NCBI RefSeq assembly: GCF_003073045.1
Contig: NC_037602.1
Span: forward strand, 682,001 to 746,000
Direction of reading: 5' to 3'
DNA: 64,000 nucleotides
DNA from: Pomacea canaliculata
Lineage: Eukaryota; Mollusca; Gastropoda; Architaenioglossa; Ampullariidae
The translations under genes and the position numbers were made by a program. This document shows, piece by piece, positions 25,209 to 39,394 of the stretch. Each line of letters opens with the position of its first letter. Position 1 is the first letter of the stretch. Below the pieces are notes generated by a model that saw only the letters and a list, made by a program, of their open reading frames with translations, was not told the DNA's origin and made no database searches.

Positions 25209-28200
25209 GGAATACTCTGCTACCCCGGGTGGACCGACAATAGTAACTACACTAATAATAAAAACCAAATATTATTTCTAATAGTTGCCATGACCTCAGA
25301 GCTGTCTTCCTTACGTGTGTCCTGGTGAAGGTGTGTGTCTCACATACTTTCCGTGTGACCCATGTGTCCTCGGCATCTTGTGCTGCTAGGGTTGGTGTGG
25401 TGTGGGGAGGGCCGTGTCCAGGTCTCACTTCTACAAGCGACAGCCACTTGGTCTTTGTCCTACCTTTGCTTCTGCCACATGAGGACAAAAATACTGTACA
25501 GAAATATTTATTTGAAGATCTTTACTCCACAGTTCAACGTTCAATGCATTTTCCCGCCAATAAACAGATGATCGAACACTAGTTTATAATACGAAAATTT
25601 AAAAATATATTTCTGTGTATATTTAACTCTACAAGTCTGTAATATTTCAAGGTTTCATCATCGCGCGTCTTGAGTCACGGAATGATTCACGACTGCTCTT
25701 GAGGCTGCTCCTGTTTTTTTTTTCCCACGGATTATGCAATACAATAAATACAATACAATGAATACAATAAATACATTACAAATGCAGCTTTATTAATCAT
25801 CATTATAAAATCATTGGATCTGCCGACTATAACATTAGAACGCGACATACAAAGGTCGACACAGGCTAAAAAAAACATGCAAATGTCTACCTTCAATGCT
25901 TGTTCTCTTTTCTGTAATTATTTGTACTAGAAATTTTATAAAATACGAAAAGGTCAAAATCAGAGAAATAAATAAATTTATGAAGTCCATTCCGCTTTGG
26001 AGAGGAGTGTGGGTGGCGTGGATCACCATCCTAAGTGAGAAATGTTTTGGTCCCAATCTTGTGATGACAATTGACTAGTATTTCGGGGTTTCGTGACCCC
26101 GTGACCGCGAATAAATAAAAGTAAAGTAATAAAGTGAGAATTTATACACAGAAACGAATTTAAGATGAATAAGATACTATTGAAACCAAACAGCATTTTT
26201 TGGTGTTTACACGGTATGACACGTCAGCAATTGAGGTGACAAGCAAATGATAATGTCCTTTGAGCGAGAAGACAATCAATGTCTAATGTTCTTAGAAACA
26301 AAATTTCCTTCTTCATTTAAAGCTAAGACAAGCCAATCTAACCAACCAGGCCCCACAGGGAGCCAGAGTTTGGGCTATTTACAGGTGACGTCACTTCCGT
26401 CCCTTAAACTTTCGTGCGATCGCCCGTTATTGTGCCTACTGTCACCGATGTGTCCGTGGCTACATGCCTGGCATAGTGATGTTAACATTTAGTCACTGCA
26501 TCACGATAAATTTGTATAAATGTAGGGATTAGTACACGTCAGCAGACAGAGATTTCGACTACAGAGGAGCACAAGTGGATGTGATGAAAGCAATAATAAT
26601 GATGATGGCAACGATATCTCTACATATATTATCACCAACGACATCTGCACTCATGTTTTTCCAACACATTTTATCACCAACAACATTTCTACACGTGTTA
26701 TCACCACCAACATCTCTGTCACCAACGACATTTCTACACATGTTACCCCAACACATGTTATCATCAGCACGCGTTATCACCAACACAAATCTCAAACAGA
26801 CCAACAAACGGATAATGTGTATGCTACCATAAAGTACCCGGCTGACAGACCGACATTAAACAGACTCCAGTCTGTCAGAACCGACTGCAACTTTCCAGTC
26901 CTAGTCTCCTATTGTGATAATTTCTTGCTAGTCATCGCGGTGACCTCACACAGCTACACATTCAAGGTGGCAACTAATTTTCAGTCCTCGGAAGGTTTTC
27001 AACATCATTGTCTATCAGACCTTGACACTTTTCATGACTTCTTGCCTTCTGGAGCCCGATGATGAAGTTTAACTGTTCTGAAGAGATGAAGTCTGGGTTG
27101 TTTGTTATTATTTGATGTGTTTGTGATGCCTGTAGCTATGTTTAACTTTCTGTGATGTTCGCGGCTATTGTTTGTCGCACTGACTTTTCGTTTGAAATGA
27201 TACACTAAAGCATAGTGTGGTTGGATGGGTAAGGGTTCTCCTCCATTGTGCCTTTATACGGATTTCTTGACGACAGCTGACGTGTTGTTCAATAAAGTGT
27301 TATCAGTGAGCTCTGAGTTGTCGACATTGCCAGTGAAAGACTTGTGTCCGCAGCCATCAACATCCTCAATAATAAAATTAATAAAATGAATCCTAGGAAA
27401 TCATAATGAAAAATTAAAAGATCAAGAAGTAATACGTGGAGGCATGAGCTTTCAACTTATGACAAACGGGTTACCAAGACTTTTGCTTTATATAAAAACT
27501 TTACCTGACAAACTTTCACGAGAATGGAAGCAGTAGAACTCACCTTTACTCTTTCTTAAACACAGAAACAGAGAAACACAAAAACACAGAGAAAATGAAC
27601 CGAGGAACAAGAAACAAACAAATGACAGATATCTAATTAATTATTTTTATTTCGGGTAATTCAGTCTCTCTATGCTTACTGCTTCTAAACACACCAGCAA
27701 AGTTACAAAATAAAATTCGACCAAACAGGCCATCAAATACAGGTTTCTACTCATTTCTGATCATGAAAGCAAACAAGAACGCTCATCAACAATTTGCTAG
27801 TCAGAATGAAAAAAGGTCAATAAACTTGAATTAAAAGCGTCTGTTCTTTGAAGTAATCTCCATGATTTCAAGAATATGAGATTTTGTGGATAAACAAGAA
27901 GAGCAAAGCAAATTATTGGTCGCCGAGGAGATGGGACCATCTGTAAACAAAGGACCTCATCAAGTTGGACCCTCGTGAGCAGAATGGCTGTGCAAATATC
28001 ACAGGATGTCGGCCACCTACCCTCTGCTGCAGCGCCCCCTGGCACAATAGCGAGCTCTGTCAAGAACTGTTTACCATCACTCTCCTCACCCTCCTCACTC
28101 TCAATGACGTCACAAAACAATGGCTGCCGTGAGGACAACAAGGAGAAATAAAGTTAAATTTGGAAAACAATTAAATTGATAAAAACACCTGAACAAAAAC

Positions 28201-29743
28201 TACACAGACTGCTGGGATGTTACTAGCAGAAAAAAGAAGACAATTCTGATAATATTGATGTTGATGAGGTGGAGGAGGAAAAGCAAGATCAGACTACTCA
28301 GTTTTACGCACAGCTTCTGTAATATATTGAATAATCTCCCTTCCTTTTACTTCATGCTTCCATCGCTGTATCTTCCTATCATTCCACCTTCACAGGACTA
28401 CCCTGTCCTATCACTACAACTGGGTTGTCTATCACTTCAGCCTCCTACATCCACACTCCCCTCCTACAGTGCGGTCCGTTCACTACATGCATCACCCAAA
28501 TAAAACTTCTCTGCGCATTGCAGGCGTTCATTTCCTCCACTTTTCTGAGGGGACAACACATGATCAAAGCACTAAACTGTGGTGACAGCAACCGTTAGAA
28601 TCAGTGAGGTGTGTTCCCTCCCCCCTCCACAAATTAAAGTAATCTCCAATGCAAGAAAAAAAAAAAAAAACCAACAAAAAAAAACACAACAAAAAAACAA
28701 AAAAAAAAACTGCTGGTCGTTGGGCTGTTGCTGGACTTCTGTTGTCGTTCCTGTTTGTGTTGCTGCTGTAAGGACAGGGAAGCTCGGGGTGAAGAGATGG
28801 TGACACAGACCTTACGATGCTGACCTTCACCCTCAGGATGGACCAGCACAGGTGAAAGAGATTTAAAAGCTTATCAAACAGAGGCAGGAGGGGGGATGGC
28901 AGTGCTCAAAGCCAAACAATATTTTCACTAAATCAAATCAACATTTAAACAGAGAGCAAACAGCAGGAATGGAAATTAGCAAAAAACTTTATATTTGAAA
29001 AATACGAAAGTATATTTGTCAAGGGGTGTGCCGCCTAGGTTCTAATGTAGACATTGTTTATTCGGCTGTTAATTCAAAGTATGCTTTTCTCTATTGTATT
29101 CTGAAAATCTCAAAAGCAGGAAAATAAAAAGAGAAGTGGTGATGATGCCTTTGGCTAAATTGACGAAAGTATTTGGAAAGACCATTATGGGGATGAGACA
29201 AGACAACCTCTTCAGTTCTGCTGTGGTTGTTGTAGGTGTCTATATAACAGGTCCTCAGCCACAAGCTTCATCATTTCTAAGACAGACTTTCTAGGACACT
29301 TCTACGACCTCAGTCAGGCCGTTTTTTGTGTACAAAGTAAGTGTTGTGTGCATGCGCAAGACAAAAGAAAACAATATTTTGTTCCATTTTATTTCTATCT
29401 TGCGAAACAAACGAGAGGAGAGTAAAATGCCTGAAGCGTATTTTTTCGACTGTCTGAGAACAATCGTGTTTCACATCTGATAATCTGGTCTTCAAAAATT
29501 CCAAGCTACATATTTTTCTAAAGCTGTTACAGAATGTAACTTCACATTCCGCAGATATAGTCTTTAATACAGAATTATTCTCCAATAAGATAGCCTTAAA
29601 CTGCTGAGGATGTAACTTGTCGAACACTTTGTCTGTACAGCCGTGTGGACAGACTTCAGATCACATGATCAGACTAATTAGTGAGATCACAATTTGTATG
29701 TCACCACGTCGGGACCTTCAGGACACACAGGGCTTCCGGTGTA
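25209..29743. other. Intergenic between GPCR 1 and GPCR 2
   Basis: Mostly AT-rich, with degenerate TTATCACCAACGACAT-type repeats (about 26620-26790) and poly-A/CA-rich tracts (about 28650-28710). One exon-like minus-strand segment (about 28026-28131) is listed separately. No other gene was seen. Confidence 0.45.
28026..28131 (-). other. Exon-like open segment, unidentified
   Basis: On the minus strand an acceptor (CACGGCAG) leads into an open, acidic stretch (CDVIESEEGEESDGKQ then ELAIVPGGAAAE) that ends at a good donor (AGAG followed by GTAGGTGG). Length, composition and borders resemble a coding exon, but no partner exons or family could be recognised. The same bases hold a TGACGTCA and a GCCAT motif, so it could instead be regulatory DNA. 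Confidence 0.25.
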
Positions 29744-32417
29744 ATGGCAGGCCTGATGACCACCCATCTCACCCAAGTGGAGCTGATCAGTGGCAAAAAA
29801 GGAGAATTTGTCGTTATGACAACGACTTCGGTACCCTCTGACCTCATATCGTGGGAGGTAAGAGAATACACATGTGCACGCACGCACGAACGCACACACA
29901 CGTGCGTACAGTGAAATGAGCACAATTTCTAAGCGGGCATTCAAATGTAAAGAAATGTCGAGCAAGAAACAAGCACATGGGGTGAAAACAGCTCATAAAA
30001 AGTGAAACTCATGACAGCGGCTCTAGTACTGTTCCTCTCACAAAAACACACCAAAAAACCAAAATCGAAAAGATATCTGACATTGCCTGCTTTGTCCCGT
30101 GACACGTGAGGCCTCATCTTACTTGCATCGCTTTAGTTTGTAGGGTGTGCACAGGTCGTGAGCATGTCGAGGTGTAGACCCAGCTTCACACGCAGTTCAC
30201 GGGAGACAACCAGTACCTGTAGCATGGCGTTAGCGTCTGCAAGAGTTCTGTCCCCTTATACTGTTCACGCTTGACTTTTCACTTTGTCATGTCGGTTCAT
30301 CCACAGCCATTAAAGACAGATTTCAAGCTAACCCAGTTTTTGCTATTTCTAGGGAGTCTCAGCCATTTTTCTCTATAGCATACAAAGAGTGTTTGCGAGA
30401 AAGTGTAATTGAATTGCTGGTGACAGAGACTGGTTGTCCCTCGATAAGTGAATATATCGTGACCAGCTCGTCCAGGGGCGCCCAACCTACGGCCCGAGGG
30501 CCTCATCCGGCCCGCTCATTTTAACAAGGCACAACATAATTTCATGTTTGGTCTCATGGTCCTGGCAAAGCCGCCATGTTCTGGCCCGCAAGACTTTATA
30601 TCATGTCCAGTGCGGCCTTCGGGTGGACAAAAAGTTGGGCACCGCTGTCATTTGTGTCCTCTCCTTACTCTATGCAAATATGACTTTTTCATGGGTGACC
30701 AAGCTATTGTTTCCATGTGCCCAGGAGGTCCGCTTGATAAGACTGGTCATCGCCTTTCTTATCACGGTTCTGCAGCTGCTGCTGGGTATCCCTGGCAACG
30801 TGCTCAGCGCCCTGGTGTTCTACAGACAGGGTCTGAGAGAGAGGATCAACCTGTGTCTCTTTGCCCTGGCACTCACTGACCTCGTGGTCAGCCTGTACTA
30901 CGCCCTCCTCACCATGGAGGAGCAGCTGCGCGAACTGTTCCTCCTCGACGCTTGGTTGGTGAAAATCCATTTTGTAGGTGAGTGGACAGCAAGGGTGAGG
31001 GTCAGCTTTGTAGACGAGTGCACTACAGGAGGGTTAACTCAGTGAGTAGGGAGGAGGTGAAGATCACTTTGTAGGAGTGCAGGGCAAGGGGATGAAATGT
31101 AGGCTAGTGCAGAACAAAGGTCAGTTCTGTGGATTATATTCAATGAACGTAAAAGTTTAGGACAAAGGTAGTCGACTTGATAAGTTTTTTTTTTAAATAT
31201 ATATATATACTTGCAGACCTTTTACAGTGAAGTAAAAGTATAATGTCAAATGTCCTAGCTTTCGTCGGGTTCCTGTGGGCCTCGCAGTTCCTGTCGGCTG
31301 TGATCGCCAGTGAGCGGTGTTTCTGTGTCGTCAGTCCCTTCCACGCCAAGAGGCTGCTCAAGACGTCCACCATGGCCGCCATCATCGTCGTCTGCTGTGG
31401 TTTCCTTATTGGCGGATTCTGCTCCATTGTGATAGGCAGGTTCTCGGCCGCCAGCGTCCTGGACCCTGTCACCAACACCACCAAGACAAAGTTCTACGTC
31501 ACGAGGTATGACTGTTGATGAAGACGAAATGTTGAATGCGAACCTCGTAAGTACCATCGAATTTGCAAAATATGTTACAAAAACTGGCATATTTAGTGAC
31601 ATCACATAGTTTGATTTGACGGATGATGATGATGATGATGTTGTAACACTAACTGATCCCCCATTTTCAGGCTTTTATTATTAATCTCTGTATTAATAGT
31701 TACCTGTAGGTCACATGAGAACATCACACATTTCAATCCACAGCAGGTACACAAACAACAAATAAGCAAACATCTTTCAGATGCATCAGAGTGTAGACAA
31801 AGTGGCAAGAGGCCATCGATCACAAGAAAACATAAATGGTGAATAAGAGATATCGTTCTTACTTCCCTAGGTATTATCTGGATAACCAGAAAGTGATTGA
31901 AGCTGTCGACGTCTTCGTCTACGCCACTGCATTGCCGTCCATCTTTTTCGTCATCATCGTCGTCACGACAGTCGTCGTCGCCGTCAAACTTCAGTCCGCT
32001 CTGGCGTGGAGGAACTCTGTAGCCACATCGGAGACAACGCAGGTCTCAAAGGACGTGTCCACATCCAAAGCGAGGCTGTCGAGTAAAGAAGTGGCGGTGA
32101 CCCGGATGTTGATAGGCACGTCACTCGTCTTTATCGCGTGCGCCATTCCTAACCTGGGCGGTCAGCTGGCCACTTTCATAGTGCCAGACCTCAGCTACAC
32201 AGGACGGTATTATAACCTACATTCTCTCATGTGGGCGGTCATAGGGCTATTTCGGTCGATAAACTCGTCTCTAAACTTCGTCGTCTATTACGTCATGAGT
32301 TCAAAGTTCAGAGAGACGCTGTACACGTCACTGGGCTGCTGGTGCAAAGGTCACAAGTCTCGTGCAGACGTTAGCTGTGATAGTAAGTCCTCACACAATG
32401 TCAAGTCCCTTGCATAG
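29744..32417 (+). CDS. Rhodopsin-like GPCR 2 (tandem paralogue)
   Basis: 386 residues in four coding exons with phases 0, 1 and 2: 29744-29857, 30725-30977, 31259-31505 and 31871-32417. The 38-residue N-terminal exon (begins MAGLMTTHLT, ends SDLISWE) is unrelated to that of GPCR 1 except for the last residues. Exon 2 differs from GPCR 1 at only two bases by eye (GAT/GAG and GTG/CTG), and the similarity runs on into the following intron. Exon 3 carries ERC, an SPFHAKRLLKTSTM second loop and NTT in extracellular loop 2. Exon 4 has KEVAVTRML before TM6 and LNFVVYY in TM7, and ends KSLA. Intron 1 contains a MITE-like element (30473-30647). Part of exon 3 is identical to GPCR 3, pointing to gene conversion. 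Confidence 0.9.
30473..30647. mobile_element. Short hAT-type non-autonomous element (MITE)
   Basis: It begins CAGGGGCGCCCAACC and ends GTTGGGCACCGCTG, imperfect terminal inverted repeats of the CAG-GG-GCCCAAC kind seen in hAT/Charlie-like elements. GC-rich sub-terminal stretches (GGCCCGAGGGCC, GCGGCCTTCGGG) lie inside each end. It is about 175 bp long with no coding sequence, in intron 1 of GPCR 2. No matching 8-bp target duplication was found, so the exact ends carry some doubt. Confidence 0.65.
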
Positions 32418-34000
32418 GGCGTTGTCATACAAGCTGGCGCTCGCAGCCTTATTAACCCTCGTGTTTCGTTATGGAAATATTTCGGAGATAAAGCAAAGGT
32501 TAATTAATAATTGTCTAGCGGTGTGACGTCTGCAAGTGAAATGTATTAATTCTCTGTTCATTCAGTCTCTGCAATAATTTATTTAGTCGTAACATGCGAG
32601 TGACAAGCCAGTCCTCTAATCATCACAACAACTGTGATATAACCTTTATGGTTTGACTCATTGGTAAAGTTTTTGGCGGATTAGCAAGGGATGAGTAACC
32701 TTGCCCCAAACATTAATATTCGATGATTGGGAACCTTATTCCAGTCACAAATATTTCACCTGTCAACTAAATTACGAAAGTTGTCTACAGTCCACTGAAA
32801 GTCAGTTCACCGAACCATTATCTCTTATTTGATAGAAAATATAGTCTGACAATAATTTCTGTGTGATGGGCCAGTCTTTTGTTGAAACAGGAAAGAAAAC
32901 GAAAAAAAAAAGACATTGTCTCTCAAGGTGTCCTTCTGTTTCTACACAATGGCAACACTGTCATATACAATGTATGAAATGCAGCACAAAAACTGTCCAT
33001 GGACCTCCGTCTCTTGTCCACAAACCGTCAGCAGCTATTGACCTTTGCCCTGTATAGGTGGGAGCCTTACGTGGTTTAAAGTTGTGTCCTCCGCTTGTGG
33101 GGAGCCTATACAGCTATCAACGTTGTTAAAACTTTTATGTTTTTATTTTTTGATGCCTGTTTGTCAAGCCCACCTTTACACAACAAAAGGCTTTGGAAGT
33201 CTTCTACAGAATGACAGTGACAGCCAGTACCCCTTGTCCCGGACTGCGACTGGTGAGGTCAGTTCATTCCCTTGTCACCAGAATGTGGTGAACACTGGTT
33301 ACTAATCACGTGACTACCTGACAGTGAGGTGCGTGGACACGAGACATGTTGCGAGAGGTCTGTCTGAAGACCTCAGAATGATTACAAGAATCGGACAGTA
33401 GACTTGAGTTGGCTTTGACTCTTGTGCTGGTTACTGATGAGGCCAGGACAAGTGTCATTACAACATTCACGACTTTTCCAGTTACTCGATATTCCAACAA
33501 ATTACAAGCTGTGTCCCAGATATTTTGTTCTAAAACTAATTAGCTTCGCCATGTAGAGTGGTCAGTCCTACTGGCTACTGGCGGCACAGTCAGCATTACT
33601 TTCTAAGGAACTCTTGTCCCACAAGTAAACATTAATAAACATTCCAGCAAAAGACGACTGTTGGCACAAATAGCTTTACGGTGTAAGGTACAAACTAATT
33701 TTTATTTGAAGGCGATAATCGCACTAATCATGCATTGTGTAAACAACAAGTAATGCTAAATAAACCAAAACTCAGGAGAGCATGAGGTAGACGGACTAAT
33801 TATTGTCATTTCTTTAAATACATTAAGGAACGCGTTCTTCTTGTGTAGATGTGTAGTTTGCTGTTGTAAGGTCTACATACAGAGTAGTAATGTAACACAA
33901 AATGTGTAAAGCAAGATGTTACCATGGACCGGTGTGTACGATCAGTGACTTTAGTTAATAATATGTGTGTGTGTGTGTTGGGGGAGGGGGAGGATTGGTG

Positions 34001-34133
34001 CATAGCACGGCAAAGCAGTCAGCCCTGTAAACAGATGTCACGTGCAGAGAAAGAACAGCGTGCTCGAGACGAGAAATGAACTCAGGGCAGCCAACCTTCA
34101 TTGTATTGGTGACAGGCGTTAACCATGTCGCCC
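34001..34133 (-). mobile_element. tRNA-derived SINE, copy 2
   Basis: Same element as 10293-10420. The minus strand shows GGTTAACGCCTGTCACC (A-box region), GAGTTCATTTCTCG (decayed B box), GTTCTTTCTCTGC in the body and a TTTACAGGGCTGAC tail. It is flanked on the left by a GT microsatellite. The two copies differ at many positions, so neither is recent. Confidence 0.7.
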
Positions 34134-36554
34134 TAGACTGTGAGATGTTAGATGTTGTGACATAGTGTGACATAGTGTGACATGCTGTGAGGTGTATTGC
34201 AGTCTTATCCCAATGTGACGCTCCTAGGGTTGAGCTTGTGACTGTTGAGTGATCACTATGTATGCACATCAATAAAGTGTCTTGGAGAACTTTTTCTTGT
34301 AGTCGTGTATTTGTTCATAACATTGCGCTAATTCAAACGGCAGAAGATATTAAGTATACAGCAGACGACTATAATCAATTCCTTAATAGGGATCACTCAC
34401 CTTCATTAGTTTCATCGAATAGGACATTGCTCAGCCGCTGTAAATGGCAAGAAGTTGAGACAGCCATAAATGGATCTCTATGCCTTGATGTTCAGTGCAA
34501 CTAGGGAATGCGTTTCAGCGCGTGCTGTGCCGTATCTCGGTCACCATGGCGATAGGGAAAATAGGTCACGAGGTCATCATTAGAACCGGAAACGTTGTGA
34601 GCGCCTGTCAACTAATAACGACTCTAATACTTACAGCCACACGCTACAACACCACTGATACAACACCACTGATACAACACTACTGATACAACACCACCGC
34701 TAGGTTGGTTGGTTGGTTTATTTAGTAGGAAAGTGCTTCCACCTAGCGGCGATTTCGCACTATGGGGGGAGAGGGCTACAACACCACCACTACAACACCA
34801 CCACTACAACACCAAGGCTACAACACCACCTCTACACGGCTATTGCCCACTTTGTTGTGGCAGACGGATTCTAGAGCACCAGCTTGATGTCATACGTCTT
34901 GCGACAGCAAATAAATAAATAGATAAATAAATACATAAATAAATCTGAAGGCTGCAATTCAACAAGCTCTCAATAGAAAGTGTTTGCAGCTGCTGGAGTT
35001 ACACCTCTTAGACTGGCTGAGTGTCACAAGAGTGTTAGCGGACCGACAATCATACAATGAACGGCGATAACAGAATTTAAGTAGGCTCTCCGACGAAAAA
35101 AAGGGGTAGAGGGAGGAAGAGAGAGTGAAGGGAGAGAGAGAAAGAGATAAACAGATCACAAATTAATTTTTCATAATAAAGTGAAGTAATAGGGATTCGT
35201 TTTCGTACGAGGTCGCGCTTCCTACACATTCGCGTGCACATTCTAAGCAGAAGAAGACAGGTAAAGCCATCAAGGGGAGAGTACATCCATATATTAGCGT
35301 TGATGTCCGCTTGACAAAGGCACCTACAGCATTTTGTCGACAAACAAAGCCACCACTGTGTCCACCACAGCCCAGACGACCCCCGATGTCCACATCTCGT
35401 GTCCCACAACGACACTGCACGTCGTCTGCTCCATACTCTGCTCCCCGAGCTGGTGAAACACTGTCACAAACAAACAGACGACAACTGGCAGGTATCTACA
35501 ATGAGATTCAAAAGTTTATTTACTCAGTTTTTCACAGGACTTGCAGCCAACGAGCACAGAGCTCAGCAAGTAACTACCAGCACACAAGTAACAGCACTTG
35601 GCACTTGGGTGGTGCACGGGATCCCCGCTGCCCCTGTGGCTACCCTGTACAAACAAACCTCAAGAGGAGCACGTGGAGGACAAATGTTCAAATGACACCG
35701 TGTAGTGCCAATCAATCTTTGCACTCACTGCTTCAACGATCCAGATTCAAGAAACCGTTTAAATACAGGGTGGAGGGGCTGTCAGTTTGTATTACATGTG
35801 TGGGTGCGGGGAATTTGTATTTTTAAATTATTCTGCCCTTTGAAAGTGTAGTATTTAAATTGCTGCGCTACATTTTAAGTTTTCTATGGGGAGAGGGATT
35901 TTTGTCTAAGAAACTATCTACATAAAGGTTTCATAAATTTTATTTAATTTTTATTTGATGAACTGTCGAGAAACGTAGTGTGTCATTACCTGATAAAATT
36001 GGAAATACAAGTATACTTCAGTTTTCTCGGAGTAAATAAATCCCAAATTTTAAGTACATGATTGTTTTAATTGATTTGCAGCCCACTGAATAAAGGTGGC
36101 TGCTTCTCCCATCAGACATCAGTGTGTGAAAAATATTCCTTGCAGCCTTGCTATAGTGTCACAAATAGAGCAAACATGTTGGGGTCCACTCTGAGTCCAC
36201 TTTGACCTCACTCAGTCGGTGAGTGGCTCGGTGGGTCAGTCGACCGCTCGTTCGATTGTTCAGTAAGCATCTCAGAAGGTAAGTTAGCAATTGGCATTAA
36301 CAGCAGTTCAACAGGAGTAGACTGAATCCAACAGACGGAGATAATCAGTAAGAGGAGGAAGAGTAAGAGAATAAATTGACAAAGAAATATCAGCATCGTC
36401 ACCAGTAACCATTGGAGGACTAGTGATGTCACTACACCCACACCTTGCAGTGGTAGTAGTTGTAGAAGTAGTCCACTCGGTGATGACAGACAGGTAGGGC
36501 TACACACTGCAGTAAAATGATCAACTTGTAGTGGAGCTACTCTACTAGCAACAA

Positions 36555-36760
36555 TACATCATAGACAGGAGCATACCAACACTTTGTTGTCTGTCACGTG
36601 ACATAGACAGGAGACATACCAAGACTTTGTTGTCTGTCACAAGATGTAGCCAGAAGAATACAAGACAGTTTATTGTCTGTCACACTTAGATAGACAGGTG
36701 GCCACAAGACAGTTTATTGTCTGTCACAATATGTAGACAAGACAGTTTATTGTCTGCCAG
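36555..36760. repeat. Roughly 46-bp tandem repeats, about 4 copies
   Basis: Units of the form ACATAGACAGGAG, ACCAA[G/C]ACTTTGTTGTCTGTCAC recur and become shorter and more divergent to the right (ACAAGACAGTTTATTGTCTG). They lie just upstream of the GPCR 3 first exon. Confidence 0.75.
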
Positions 36761-36935
36761 AGAACATAGCATGAAGTTTAAGGACGCCCACAGCACCAGT
36801 TCCTTCATTGTACCCTTAGTCACTGGAGTGTGGCCTGCAGCGTCACCTAGCAACGTCGACATTCTACTTTCGTGTCAGTAGTTCAACTATCCTCAGTTTC
36901 CTCCCCTAAAATGTAATTTCCGGTGTTATCAGCAG

Positions 36936-39394
36936 ATGACCATGGTCAGCACGCAGTCAATGGTGACGGAAGCAAGTCTGACTGGGGACCAGAGGTGGAC
37001 TGGCCCCACCACACCCTGCAGGGGCTGCTCCGTGGTCGCGGTTCCATGGACAGGCGATGACGTCATTTCCTTGGAGGTGAAAATCACGTGTGTCACGTGG
37101 TCTGTCGCTTGTCACCCTCAGGGTCACACCAAGTGTCGGCTGCTCACACTAGGTCACTTCGGTCATCTAGGTCAGAGTTGTCTTCATGAAGTGATCTTGT
37201 CTCCCCCTGTCAGTGTGTGGCCTTAAGATTTGTCACATTGAGTGTCCACTGGTCTCACGACCTGTCCAGTGCCAGTGTCCTGTGGTCTTTCAGCGTGACA
37301 TGCTGCTATCCAGTGTCCCATGTTTATCTCTACCTATTTACTTTTGTACCTTATGTAGCATATTCGTATGCATACTCTGCGATTCCACCTGACCCCACGT
37401 GTACTCACTGACTCACAACTGGGTCATGTCATATTGAATACACCATGCTAAAACACTTTACTCATCAGCTATAATCACTCACTAACTTGCTACTCACGAG
37501 CTATAATCACTCACTAACTTGTTACTCATCAGCTGCGAGCGCTCACTAATATGTATCTTGTACATACTCAGACTGTGGGGTGGATTCGGCTGGGGATCGA
37601 CTTCCTGTTGACCGTACTCCTGCTTGTCCTCGGTATCCCTGGCAACGTGCTCAGCGCCATTGTCTTCTACCGACAGGGCCTAAGGGAGAGAATCAACCTC
37701 TGTCTCTTCTCTCTCGCCCTGGCGGACCTGGTGGTGGCCCTGTATTATTTTCTCTTGACAACTGAGGAGGAGATCAGGCAACTGGTCCTTCCTGATTCCT
37801 GGTTCGTCTTGACCAACTTCGTCAGTAAGTACCGCGCCTGTCCTGTGTACTTGCATGACTTCACATTGCATTCACCTTCACAACTCATACACACCTTCAC
37901 ATTCACAGAAGATAACAGATACTCACCTTTATATATGTCCTGTCCATGTCCACGAGACAGCATATTTTTTTAGAAACCACAAACCCGTGATAATTCTTGC
38001 CTCATCATAAAGTTCTGAACGATGATAAACCTCTGCGCTATAACAGTCTCATAGATTGTTAAGACCTATGCCATGTGAACCTCATAATTTCAGCTATCTG
38101 TCCAACTCTCCAGTTTTAATCGGGTTCCTGTGGGCCTCGCAGTTCCTGTCGGCTGTGATCGCCAGTGAGCGGTGTTTCTGTGTCGTCAGTCCCTTCCACG
38201 CCAAGAGGCTGCTCAAGACGTCCACCATGGCCGCCATCATAGTCGTCTGCTCCTTTTTACTCATCGGAGGGTTTTGTGCCGTTGTGGGTGGAAGATTCAC
38301 CACTGCCACATCTTATGACACCATCACCAACACAACGAAAACATTTTTCTACGTCACACAGTATGAACTTGATGCTTCTTGAGTCCCACGGTCTTACAAT
38401 ACTGGATATACAGACATACAGGACATACAGGACATACGGGACATGCTCGACATACAGACATACAGGACATAGTCGACCTACAGGGCATACAGGGCAGCGT
38501 TTATGAAGCTGAGATATGCATGTCAGAATGGCAGTCTCTGGACAGCACGATAATTATTCAAAGAAAAAAATGCTGGATGCAACAACTGCCCTGTCACAAT
38601 CAGCGACTCTGTTCCAAATGCCTTCTCTAATAATTTTTTTATCACTAGTATTATTTTACTGTCAGAAGTGTCACTTTGTTGTAATTAACATTATTTTGAT
38701 GTCATTAAAGTAGAGTTGTTGTTCCTAGTCACCTTCATTGTCAGTATTATCAATTTGTAGTCACTGATAATGTTTCGCTTTCACTATCGTTGTTCGGTTT
38801 TCATCAAGACCTACAAGGACACCGGCCACCATCTGTGTTACCCACTTTCTGTTGCAGGTATTATCTGGACAATCGAACAGTGATCGACATCTTTGACATC
38901 TTTGTGTACGCCACCTTCCTGCCGACAACCTTTCTCGTTATTATTGTCGTCACAACAATCATCACCGACATGAAACTTCGCTCAGCCTTAGCTTGGCGAC
39001 GCTCCTTGACGACGGTAGAAGGTGGGAGGCAGGACGCCGCCACCTCCAAGGCCCGGATGGTGTCCAAGGAGGCGGCGCTGACCCGGATGTTGATCGCGTC
39101 ATCGCTTCTCTTCATCGTGTGCGCCATCCCGTGCTGCGCCGGACAGGTCGCCTACTTTGCTGTGCCGGACCTCAGCCTCACCGGCAAGTACTACACCTTC
39201 TACCAGCTCACCTGGGCTTTGATTGGCATGTTTAGGACCATCAACTCCTCATTCAACTTCCTCATCTACTGCATCATGAGTTCAAAGTTCAGAGAGAGCT
39301 TGGCTAGTTTAATGTGGTGTTGGTATACCCCAAAAGATATGAACTTTAACAAAACTTTAACAAAAACTCGGAATAAAAATGCAGTTTGCACGCT

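Larger units (their letters stand above)
32418..36935. other. Intergenic between GPCR 2 and GPCR 3
   Basis: This holds a SINE (34001-34133), ACAACACCAC-type short repeats (about 34650-34835), an AAAT microsatellite (about 34907-34945) and a roughly 46-bp tandem array (36555-36760). A 171-codon open frame at 35311-35826 has no recognisable domain and is not called a gene. Confidence 0.5.

Noticed and set aside
35311-35826. 171-codon plus-strand open frame upstream of GPCR 3
   Set aside because: Low-complexity Thr/Ser/Pro-rich start and no recognisable family; an overlapping frame of similar quality exists.
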